Of a stretch of DNA of 64,000 nucleotides, positions 47,440-57,473 are shown piece after piece. Positions within the stretch are counted from its first letter, which is position 1; each line of letters opens with the position of its first letter. Made by a program: the position numbers and the translations under genes. The notes under the pieces were generated by a model, which saw only the letters and a list, made by a program, of their open reading frames with translations, had not been told where the DNA came from and ran no database searches. This stretch comes from Hermatobates lingyangjiaoensis. Lineage: Eukaryota; Arthropoda; Insecta; Hemiptera; Hermatobatidae. The stretch is taken from NCBI GenBank assembly GCA_026182355.1, contig JAPFBL010000048.1:1054001-1118000 (forward strand), given 5' to 3'.

Positions 47440-48960
47440 TAATATAAATCATAATAACCTAAGTGGTACTAACATTATGCATGTATTTAAGAGCAGTTAG
47501 TTTACGAAGGGTTTGTTTATTGTTGATTGATTCAGAAAGGAACAGACATCATACTTCAGATCCGGACAGAAGGCAAGTAACATACCAAATCATTATTAGC
47601 ACAAATGGAAAAGCCATTAAAAGGTCAGCTTTCTTTTTCATTCTGTGATATTGGGAGTACTTTAATAAATTTGACGGGTCAGCTATTGTGCCAATTGAAG
47701 TCAGAGTTTGAAGACAGGTCAATTCTCTTGGTGGAGTAAATTACAAAAATTATTTTGTCAAAATGGCCTCTGTAGCAAATGATCATTGGAAAAGCAGTGA
47801 CATCACATATTCATGGTCATATCATTATTGTTAAACGATTTTAGTAGTTAGTATTGTGATGCAGTAGAAATTCAAGTGAAACTTTCAAACCGTGAATTAG
47901 AAAGAGGGGTAAAATAATATAGCTATTATTTATCAAACGATGGAACTCGCTGAGTAAATATTTTATAACAATGCCCGTCATTCATCATGTTGCTAATCAT
48001 ATACATACACCATTTTAACTCAGCTTCCAATATTCAAGACCTAAAGAAAAGTTGGGAAGTTGGGCAACAGTGGGAGGGTAATTTCTCAGAAGAATTGAGT
48101 GAAAGTGTCATCCATGAAGATAACTTAAAGTATGATTTTTCAACTGCTCTGCCTGGTCACTGTGATGTTTATTATGCCAAGGATGAGAGACTACAGGAAG
48201 CTGTTTTAACGGTGTTTCATAGCAATACACTTTACTAGCATGTGCAGATTTCAGTTGCATTTCAACTTTTAATGAAAATAAAAAAGTTATATAAGCTATA
48301 ATCAGTGACTATTGATTGCGAAATTAATAGAACTAGTTATCTTCTCACTCAATAATCAATGTATTGTAGTAGAGAACAAAAAATGAGGTGATTTTTAGTT
48401 AGGATAGCTGTAGATTATGAAGTGTTATAGCCAGGAATAATTTCCCATTCCTCTTATCGAGAATCCATTAAGGACGTGCCTTGCTTTACTAAGTTAAGTC
48501 TCAAGGATGTATTTCAACATTTATCCAAACAAATCTAAAATCAACTACATTTGTTACGTTTATGGGACAGTTTGAATATGCCAACAATTTTTTTGGGACT
48601 AAAAAATAAACCAGTTGGTTTAGAAGTACTTATTCAAATTACTTTTCAACCGTAATTAGCTCAAAACAAAATTATATTATTTTTAATCTTCTAGGTTTGT
48701 AAGTGGTCTTGGTATTCATTAAACTTCACCTACCATTAAATCTTGTATTACGTGGAATCTCTAAAGAGTTACACCGTTTTTTTATGACTTAAGTATTATT
48801 TTAATAATTTTTGTCAATAAAAGAAATTATAAAAATGTATCACTGGTTGCACAGTTGCTTCATGAGGTGACTAAGAAAGATGAAGAATTTATTTTAGACG
48901 ATTTGGAACTAACAAGTTATGAAAAATTAAAAAAGCGTCATGGCCTGTTGTCTGTTTATT
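47440..48960 (+). other. Unrecognised region with protein-like fragments
   Basis: Open frames at 47463-47648 and 47987-48238 have a more protein-like composition than their surroundings, for example GNFSEELSESVIHEDNLKYD followed by an 18-residue run with PGHCDVYYAKDE. A segment near 47660-47810 also reads plausibly over short spans, but stops intervene. I recognise no family. A decayed gene or transposon copy is possible; chance cannot be excluded. Confidence 0.2.
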
Positions 48961-49419
48961 CTCCTTCATCATGAACAAAGCTTCATTGTATGGCAGGTTA
49001 GACGACTGTGGATCTGTACTCTAGCAGAAAATAGATAAGACATTTCGTGCAATCGCTTTTTTTTTAGCAAGCAAATGGATTAATAACAAGGGATTTCTTT
49101 TAAGATAATTGGCAGACTATAATAGTTTAACAATTCCAGAGAAGGGTATGATCCCCAATTGTAACAGGGTCATTGATTCTTAGGAATTATGATCCCGAAT
49201 TTGAACAGAGTTCTGGTTCTAGAATGGAGTATGTTGAGTCGTTAAGTATCAGGCATTCCAATTAATGCTTATATAATATTATGGCCCGCTAAAAAGAAAC
49301 AAGTTGTGAGACTCACACTTCTTTCATTTGCCTAATTCTAATCTGTTGTATATTTGATAACGTCTGCTAGTTGTCTTAGGGTAGTGCTTTTGGCTCTTAT
49401 TATATTCCATACAAGTGTT

Positions 49420-49905
49420 CATATTTGTTATTTCTCTTGTTATTAACTCTTTTTTTACTTAACTCATCTATCAATATTACTATTTTATTCTTTCTCTCTT
49501 TTTTCTCTGACCTCTTCTTCATTCCTCGAATTTCGTCCTCTTCGCTTCTCCTCTCTCTACTACCTTTACTTCTCTCTTTGCATCTCTCTAACCTCCACAT
49601 CTCCATCTCTTCTCACCTCTTCTTCCTTATATTCATCTCTCCTCATGTCTACTTTGCTTATTCTCTCTTTTTACAGTTTTCTTTTTCTTTTCAGACACTC
49701 TCTCTCATCCGCTAGCATACTCCATCTTCTTACAAATCAACCATTAAACGTCCTTTCTTCTCATTCTTTTTCGTCTTTCTACTCTCGTCCTTTCCATTAC
49801 TCATCTAGCGTCATCTCTCTCTTGTACTTCAATTCTCTCTCAATGCCTCTCTCAATTCTCTGAAATCTCTCCTCTTCTCGTCTCCTCTCAAATATTAACA
49901 TGTAG
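49420..49905 (+). repeat. Pyrimidine-rich low-complexity tract
   Basis: About 480 bases are strongly CT-rich on the + strand, built of imperfect TCTCTC, TTCTTC and CCTCTTC runs. It lies inside the Rhotekin intron. Frames are open across parts of it only because of composition. Confidence 0.85.
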
Positions 49906-50459
49906 CTTTAATGCCCTTATCAGTGCAAAGAAGAATCTAAAAGTTTCTTGATCATCACTCGGAAAAGTTATTTCTATCATCACAGTCAGTGATTGCATCT
50001 CATCGTATCCTATTTATATATTAAATATCAACTAAACTCCTGGGATCGCAGCGATTTTAATCAAGATCAAGTCTCCATCTTTTTAGTAAAATGAAAACAC
50101 GCTTTTTTCGTATAAAGATCCATAAACAACAGGAATTTTTTTGTGCCGATCTTAATATTTCGTCCTAGAGATAGTAGGATCTTAAATATGAAATTTTGTT
50201 AATATAGCTCTTTTCTTTTTGAGATATCGTGCTCACTGAGACACAGGTGAATCACTTCTCAAAACTTGTTCTATTCGACTCAAGAGACTAAAATTTCTGT
50301 TGGTCGCTGAAATCTGGTTTTTAGTAAACATTTAATATAAATTGCATGAGAAATGCACAGGAATTGCCCTTCAGGGTCAAATCTTTGAATAACTGTTTCT
50401 TTTGGTTTAAAAGTTTAAAAGTAAGATATACATATTAATACAAAGAAAATAATACAGAA

Positions 50460-50580
50460 AATCACTACAGAACTCAGTTCGATATTTCGACATCCGTCGT
50501 CATCAGGAAGATGTAAGAAGTACTTGCATTGAGAAGCAAACTGCAACTCAGTCGAAATATCCTAGTCGAGGGTTACAAAT
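50460..50580 (-). repeat. Penelope-type terminal repeat, family D
   Basis: The minus strand shows the family D core followed by a GAACTGAG stretch. A second, partial GTCGAAATATCC block on the + strand at about 50553 suggests a decayed foldback. Confidence 0.6.
50473..50512 (-). ncRNA. Hammerhead ribozyme-like core, family D
   Basis: Minus strand: CTGATGA (50500-50506), extra C, stem II GAC-GGAT-GTC, GAAA (50485-50488), ATAT, C as cleavage base. TTC before the core pairs with GAA after it. The core is intact with the canonical CUGAUGA. Confidence 0.55.
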
Positions 50581-50764
50581 GTGTAAATATATTTTTACAA
50601 TTGTCCCTAGTTTGATAATTTTTTTTTATGACTATTGCTTATGTCTATTTATGAAAATTATGTTAAACCCCTAATAATAAATTTTGTGTTATGATTGACA
50701 CTTAACTATGAAAATGTATGGTACCTGATAAAAAAATAATATAATATCTTGACATAATAGTATT

Positions 50765-50769
<5 letters not shown>

Positions 50770-50814
<45 letters not shown>

Positions 50815-50845
50815 ATTATATTATATATATAATATTATATTATAT
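50770..50845. repeat. (TA)n microsatellite
   Basis: A long TA tract with a few ATT interruptions borders the family D copy to the right. Confidence 0.9.
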
Positions 50846-50847
50846 AT

Positions 50848-51020
50848 GAGTCACCGCCCTGCCTTCCTGCGGGACTCTTCGCTCTTCACACCTCCTGATG
50901 ACGACGATGGTCGAAATATCGATGTGAGTTATGTCTGTGTCTTTCTGTGTGTTTCCTTCGTTTTGAATTTATTTTATTTAAAAAAAGTCCGCTGGACCGT
51001 TTCTTTTCATTGTTATATTA
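50848..51020 (+). repeat. Penelope-type terminal repeat, family D
   Basis: It carries the family D core and the GTCCGCTGGACCGTTTC end phrase, related to GTCCTGCCGGACCGTTTCC at 10755. The third Helitron is inserted just after it. Confidence 0.6.
50889..50927 (+). ncRNA. Hammerhead ribozyme-like core, family D, sense
   Basis: CTGATGA (50895-50901), extra C, stem II GAC-GATG-GTC, GAAA (50913-50916), ATAT, C at 50920. CACCTC before the core pairs with GATGTG after it at five of six positions. The stem II is short, but all core bases are canonical. It is sense to the host intron. Confidence 0.6.
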
Positions 51021-51026
51021 TATTAC

Positions 51027-52402
51027 TAGCAAATGTACCCGTCTTTGACGGAATCAAAAATTCTATTATACTTGGTATTCCAAAATATCAATTATAGTAT
51101 TATACTAATACTATAATAAGAAATTGTAGAATAGTAGAAAACACCATTATTAGTACAGTGTTAAACAAATGCCTCTGTATACACTACATTAGCTGTCTGT
51201 CCTTCAGGTTCATGGAAGAACAATCAGTTGAAACCTCTGACTATTGAGCAAGTAAACTACAGTTGACCACGTGAGAAAAACTTGGTTTTGCTAACTTGAA
51301 TTCCTGCGTTAGATAAAGTCTCCCTTTGCGACTTAGTTAACGTCATTGCGAAATAGACTCTGACCGGACTTTGCAATAATTTCAACGTAAACAGACAGTG
51401 GCTCGGAATCAATGGTATGTGTGGTATACACACAGACTCCCCAATACCACATCCAGTCATTATGTCCGCCTCTATGGCATACCTGTGTAGAGCACGAACT
51501 CAGAGTCGTGTCCCGTTGCACAGTTTTGGGGCACTCATGTTTCGTAACATGAAATTTGTTACTGCTACTAAATTGCAGCATGATTGGTTCTCCTACTTTA
51601 AGTTTTTACTCATGAGCAGGCAGTCCAGGAGAAATAAATTCAGAGTCAAGAAATTCAATTAGATAATGAACTGCTTCTTCATCACTAATCCAATTTCTTT
51701 ACTGACTTGTAAGTTCTTTCCTCGGTTTCATATAGCGTAAGAACTTGTTTGTTGATTTCTCATGCCTGTTCATATTAAGGGCTGAGAATTGCTCGTTTAC
51801 AAAACATTCATTCTCAATAGATAGTACATCCTTAACTCTGTGAAACACCATTTCAATGATGTCAAATACGCAATATATTCATATGCTCAATTGAAATTAA
51901 AATCAACTAACAATACCTACTTGCCACACCTGTGTATTTTCAAAACAAACTTGTCTGTGAAGTTAGGAAAATACAGCTAAAAGCCCCATAACTTCGCTTC
52001 TGTATTGAATTAATAATCTAGTTAGAGCCCATATTTTAAGTTAGGCCCACACAAATCCAGTGTCAATGTTTCAGCTTGCTATGTCTTATGGTGGCTGAGT
52101 TTACTTGTGACAAACATTTTTCCGTTAAACGTCCATAACTTCACTTCTACGTTGAATTTCCAATCAATTCATAGCCTATATTTTAAGTTAGACCTACACA
52201 AATCTATTGTAAAAGTTTCAGCTTTATATGTCTTATGGTAGCTGAGTTTACCTGTGACAAAGTTTTGCGGACAAACCGACAAACCGACAGAAATTTTTCT
52301 AAGGGTGGATTCGGTTTCTCCAATGTATGAAACGTAAAGAAAACTTGAAATGAGTCAGTTCTGAGCAATGTACAGACAAAATCATTATTTTATTTATAAA
52401 GA
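51027..52402 (-). mobile_element. Helitron, copy 3
   Basis: On the minus strand it starts TCTTTATAAATAAAATAATG after A and ends with hairpin CCGTCAAAGACGG, ten bases, and CTAG (51027-51030) before T. At 1376 bp it is the most complete of the three. Two or three internal units of about 120-140 bases lie in its 5' half (51970-52270). Confidence 0.85.
51170..51690 (-). pseudogene. Helitron helicase C-terminal relic, copy 3
   Basis: This is the best-preserved relic: PGLPAHE, LKVGEPIML, KLCNGTRL-stop-VRALHRYAIEADIMTG, ESVCIPHIPLIPS, SPVRVYFAMTLTKSQRETLS, NAGIQVSKTKFFSRGQL-stop, then EGQTANVVYTEAFV and TAA. A segment of about 30 bases interrupts the protein between IML and the RN(M/L) motif, as in the other copies. 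The shared lesions show the family spread after its helicase was already dead. Confidence 0.8.
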
Positions 52403-53369
52403 TTATATAATAATAGTATTACTTGACTTATGCTTATATCAATATATTTTATGCTGTAGTTCATTATCACTTTGTGTTGGTTGTTGGAATTAGTACAGGT
52501 TATTTGTGCTGTACCACAATTTGTCAGGTTGACCGCAACCTGATGGTTACTCAATTGCCAGACAACGTAGAAGGATTAAGTTATGTAAGATTATGATGTA
52601 GTATTGCGTAAACTAAATTCAGGAATAAAAGTTAAAACAGTAGTTAAATTATGAGTAAATATTAAAAAGCCTATACATAGTATTGCTAAATTAAAAAGTA
52701 TTTAATTTTTTTTAATGAATTTACAATCAGGAATGTCCGTGGAACACGCACTGAGGTGCTCTATTCCTTAAGGAATTGAATTTATAGTTAGAAGGCTGTG
52801 TTCTTTGGGAGCAGTATTTGGAAGTGCTTTTTATCCATGTTTTTACTTTGATTGTCGGCCAAATGTTGGACAGAATTGCCCCCTTATCTATTCCTTTGAG
52901 CTATACCTAACTTCTTGCTTCTAGGAATTGTGATTCCCGATAAAGAGATATGGTCGGCCGGCGGGTCACCGATCACTCACATTATCTCTTATCTAAAGGT
53001 TTATCTTGTTTGTCTGAGAATTAACTTCTTTTTATTATTTTCCTTACTCTTTTACTTTCCTTGTCACATGATAGAAGTCAATAATGGACTCACAACTTGG
53101 AATGCCCGTGTGCTGCCGAGCAGAAAATTAATATAGGAACATATTTGCTGTTTCTAAATTTTTTTAATGGTATTATAAATTGATAAATGCCTAATTGGTT
53201 CAATGGTGAAACACCAGATGTGTATAAGGTGATCTTTAACTGATATAGATTTTATGGGTAGAATGAACCTCCTCCGTTTGAACTGTATCAGCTTCCCGAG
53301 CAGTCCGATAGTTCACGTTCTCAATACCCCACATCATTCATAAAGGAATTATTATTTTCTATAGTAATT
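52403..53369. other. Region without a recognised gene
   Basis: An open frame of 73 codons at 52915-53136 has no recognisable motif. A patch at 53250-53330 faintly recalls the SINE head but lacks clear boxes. Confidence 0.3.
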
Positions 53370-53715
53370 TTTTTTAATACTATAGTATATTGTTTTTCAC
53401 GATTATGGTGATCGTGATTTTGACGGAATTACATGCTTTGAGGTCCCAGAAGTAGTTTTATGAAGTTTTTTCGATGATATATGTGTATAGGTGGGTGAGT
53501 GTGTATCCAAAGTTTGATATATTTATGTACCAGTGGTGTGATATATATTGATAAGTGGATCAATCACTATCTATACAACTTTCAGGAATAAAAGATTAAT
53601 AAACATATCCCATTTAGACATTTATATTATGCCTAAATGGGACATAAATATGCAAGAAGTTTGATATTACATTTACTTGTAGTAAAGTTGAGTGTAGGCC
53701 ACTCCAGATTTTTTT
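53370..53715 (-). repeat. Dispersed repeats H (part) and F
   Basis: The left half matches 42290-42370 of family H in inverse orientation. From about 53545 to 53710 it is an inverted copy of repeat F at 40928-41100, ending GGCCACTCCAGATTTTTTTA. Confidence 0.55.
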
Positions 53716-55212
53716 ACTAGTTTGAAGGAAGTCCAATTTTTTAATTAAGCTTGTAGATGGTGTGTTGAAGAAACGCCTACTGAGAAAAACAAGTCGTTCA
53801 TATATTTAAAAGAATAATAAGTCATCTTTCATTTTTATTGTATGGTAATGTTGTATTAGCATTATTCATCTTTCAAATGTTCAGTTATTTAATACGTGGT
53901 ATATACTAATATTGGGAAAATATTCAATCCTCCATATGCAAATGTTTCATATGAACGTTTTGAAAATATAGTATTCTTATTTAAGTTATAAGAACTGTTG
54001 GGATGTTGTAAAAAACGTTGCAACAACTGATGCGTTTTCATAACATGTTTTTATAAAAAAATATGGTAAATAGAAACTTTAATTGTTTCCCCAACCTGGG
54101 TAAAATTCTTTTAATAATTTCCCGGGAACAGGTCTTTGGACCTGTTTATGCACGGACTTTATGTATCTAGAATCCAACAGAGAAGTAACATTTTCAGGTA
54201 TTCTTTAGATATCATTCAAAGAAACAAAGACGTTGCTTTGTTTCTTTGAATGATATTCACGTATCATCAGATGTTATTCTAGAATCCAAGAGAAACACAA
54301 CATGTTTAAATATTCTTCAGGTGTTTTTCAAGTCTAGAAAACAGGGAAGACTTGGTTGTGAGCAAGTCTAATGGTAGGAGTTATTTAAGGAACTCACATT
54401 CATATGGCCCTTTATTGGAAATCAGCTGATAACATTGTACAAAGAGATACTCGAGTGTTACTTCTTACTAACTGGTTACAATTCAGTCTAGCTTTCAACT
54501 TTTTGACTTAATAAATCTTATTATGCCTTGGACATTTTCAACGGTTTTAGACACAAATCGAAGGTCCCAGTCGTTTTCGATTGTTAATTATTGAATCAAT
54601 ATCGCAAGGACAGTAACTTGGTGTCGTATAGTTCACAAGGTATCCTTTTTGTTTCCGCTTTATTTGTGTTTATACAAACCCTCATTCCTATTGCTAGATT
54701 TGCCACTGGGAATATACTGAATTCTGCTACTTAACAAAAAGATAGTACTTTAAAATGAAGGAAATCAATACCTTACCTGGTTTAACTTATATTGTGGAGT
54801 GCAAAAATATGTATACAGTAGTATAATTTATGATATTATATTGAATGGTCCGTTCTCGATTAGAAGAGTGTGTTAACACTCACGTCAAGCAATTTGAATC
54901 CTTTAGGGATTAGATATTCACATGTGTTACTACACATGCTTCTTGCTACTTGTTTTTGTACATTCGTTTGTTTTCATAATAAGTATAATATACAGTTTAT
55001 CACTGTGTATTTACTTACGCACCCCTCCTGTATAGTACTTGTGGCTCCCATTTAGCAACATTACAGCTGTCAGTGAGGTCAGTCAGTATTCCTACAAAAA
55101 GGTTTCACAATGCTAGTTTCAGCTAAGTTATTATCTTATAAATATCATTCATTTCTTTCATTATCAAACATTACAGTGTACACCTGCATTTATTATTGTG
55201 CGTTTAGAGGTA
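53716..55212. other. Region without a recognised gene
   Basis: Apart from the hairpin at 54209-54256 there is only unassigned AT-rich sequence. Confidence 0.35.
54209..54256. repeat. Perfect 21-bp hairpin
   Basis: Arms of 21 bases (54209-54229 and 54236-54256) are perfectly complementary around a six-base loop ACGTTG. No similar sequence was noticed elsewhere in the window. It could be a recent foldback or a structured RNA; the stem is shorter than a typical pre-miRNA. Confidence 0.8.
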
Positions 55213-55225
55213 TAAATGTGCCTTA

Positions 55226-55550
55226 GGTTAGGTTAGGTTGCAGTGGCAGGCCTACAAGGGAACACACGTGGGCTGAGTATTGGCCCTTTGTGATACCACA
55301 TAATGAAGATTGATTCTACAGTGGGAGTCCTAAATTTTGCCTAACTCAAGTGTATTTAGAGAAGGGATCTTTAACGAGTACCTGACATCGTACAGGCTCG
55401 GGGCCAAAGGTTTAACGTCCTTCTACGAGGGACGACGTGCTCAGATTTATTCACCTCCCGCTTGAATAAATCAAGGGCCAGATGGGGATGAAAACCCTAT
55501 CATATCCGTTTAGAGGCGAGTACGTTAACCACTGACCTAACCTGGTCCCA
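55226..55550 (-). repeat. tRNA-derived SINE, near full length, with CCTAA tail
   Basis: Duplications TAAATGTGCCTTA (55213-55225) and TAAGTGTGCCTTA (55551-55563) flank the copy. On the minus strand it begins ACCAGGTTAGGTCAGTGG (tRNA-like A box), continues through the shared body, and ends GCAACCTAACCTAACC. The 325-bp length sets the family size. Confidence 0.9.
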
Positions 55551-55563
55551 TAAGTGTGCCTTA

Positions 55564-56650
55564 CTGGATTTTTAGGGTGGGCATCTTTCAGGAGATCTGA
55601 TAGGTAGCTAAGTGAGGGCATTATTACGCTGCAGTGTGTTTTTATTTCTGAATTTATAATTTTTGCAACCAGAGAAATCAAGGTTGAAACATATTTATTT
55701 TCTGCACATTATTACTTTAGGGAGCTTCAGCCCTAAAAACGATTATTTAATTTGTAATAGTTAGCTACTAAATTTTCTTTAGATTAATTAGACATTTGTT
55801 TATCAGAATTCAATCAAAGGTAATTATTAAATTTCAATTTTTTTAGGGAAATCGATGTGTCTTTTCAATTATTTAATTGATATATAAAATGTACACATTT
55901 TTTAAAGTAATGTAAATACTAAGTGGAAGTCTAAATTTCACCGTATTATTTCTGATGGTGTATGCTCTTTTTACAGGGTTATAAAACTTTTTTCTACTAT
56001 ATGATAACAAGTTGTTTAATAATTCTAGCATAATTTTATGTATGACAGATATAGTTGTAAATTTGAAATATAAGTATGCGAGGTATAGTCATTGTATGTG
56101 AACGATATATATCAAGAACCAATTCATTAAAAAGATAAATGTACACTACTGATTAAATAAGGTATAGTGTTTTTTAAAACAAAAATGTTACGGATTTACA
56201 TATTTCTGAGTGATTTCTGGCCCCATAGGTTTTTGAGTAATATTGAAGCATTGGTTGTACATATCGTGTTTTGTGCCAAACGAGTACACACTTTAACCTG
56301 TTTTAACTCACTTTAAGGAACTCTTTAAAGTAATAAGTAACTTTAATTCTTACAAAATATCTGTAAAGTACGAATATATTTGTAAGTAGGAATATATATT
56401 ATATATATAGTAAATCTGTACGCTTTTAATCTGTAATCTTTTAATAATATTTTATATTTGTTTTTTGAATAATCAAAAATGTCGACATAGTTTTTAATCC
56501 TTGTTTTTTCTACTTCTGTTTTTTATGTTACGTGATGATTATCATTTGTATGGTATATATCCATATTTTTTCTTCAAATCATCTAATTCGCAAACAAAGT
56601 GACATAAAATAAAGAAATAAGCAGAACTAAAAAATTTGTTTCTGTTGTAG
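55564..56650. other. AT-rich intron end before the HR1 exon
   Basis: No element is recognised. The last 25 bases form the splice acceptor with its polypyrimidine run. Confidence 0.35.
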
Positions 56651-56841
56651 GAACTGGAGCTGGAACAGAAGATCGAGGTGGAAATAAAGATGCGGGAGGG
56701 GACTCGAAACCTGCTGGCGGCCTGCAAGCACCAAGCCCAGAGTCTGGAGGCGGCCAAGAGCTTGTTGACGAGCAACGAGCGGATGTCTGCCTACATGGCG
56801 GAGCTGCAGCGCCGAAAAAGACTCCACCCTAACCCACCAAG
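56651..56841 (+). CDS. Rtkn: Rhotekin exon encoding the HR1/REM domain
   Basis: This exon encodes the HR1 (REM) antiparallel coiled coil of Rhotekin, which binds active Rho GTPases at the membrane or in the cytosol. The peptide begins ELELEQKIEVEIKMREGTRN and goes on LLAACKHQAQSLEAAKSLLT, SNERMSAYMAELQRRK. This is very close to the animal Rhotekin pattern KLDHEIRMREGACKLLAAC through SYMGELQRRKE. It opens after the acceptor TTGTAG (to 56650) in phase 0 and ends AAG/GTACAA at 56841/56842 in phase 2. It joins directly to LYYIKQIAHSLQ of the exon at 8499-8633. Codon use is GC-rich against an AT-rich background. The PH domain and C-terminal exons lie beyond the right edge or were not found. Confidence 0.9.
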
Positions 56842-57473
56842 GTACAAACATAACTTTGACGAAACCAAGAATATTTGTTATGAGCCTTTACCTTTAGTAG
56901 ATTATAAAAACAGCCACCTAGATTAAAGTTATTTTCTGAATTATTTTATACCCTCTTTAGATATTTCTAGAATATAATGTAAAATATAATCATTATATTG
57001 AATTCATTAGAATCTTATGAAGGAATTTATTTCTAACTGCACACTAGGTATAACTTACATACGACTTCATAGAGCATATGAAATATAACTAAAATATACA
57101 AAGCAGATATTACACATTCTAGGAGTAAATATAATAGTATAGCATGAACTTACTTACTTTACTTACTTTATCTAGCATATATTATATAGTACTATAATGT
57201 ACTGTATGCCAGGTTATAGTAGTTAAGCAGTAATCAGTTAGTCAAATTCGTCAAAACGTGTAAATCTGTAATAATCTCAAGATATTTTTGCGTACAATTT
57301 TATTATGATCCGTCAAACGGTGTGACAGTGTCGTATCCATAAGCTTTTCTGGACCAATCACAGTAAGAATTTGAACATTTTAACTATTGCTAGACTGACT
57401 AACGTATTGGGCAATAAATCTACAGATATTTTTTTTTTAGTTTTTTTTGTCTAGATATTATACAATCTACAGA

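Larger units (their letters stand above)
8634..56650 (+). other. Rtkn: Giant Rhotekin intron (about 48 kb)
   Basis: The interval runs from donor GTACTT at 8634 to an acceptor TTTCTGTTGTAG ending at 56650. Both flanking exons are in phase 0 and their peptides join without a gap. No other host exon is recognised inside. The content is transposon relics, SINEs, LINE tails, Penelope foldbacks and unassigned AT-rich DNA. Confidence 0.75.

Noticed and set aside
49425..49863. Open frames of 70-100 codons at 49.4-49.9 kb
   Set aside because: They are by-products of pyrimidine-rich low complexity (Ser/Leu/Phe only).
55221..55240. TTAGG repeats as a sign of a telomere or interstitial telomeric array
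   Set aside because: There are only about three units, and they are the tail of a SINE with target-site duplications.
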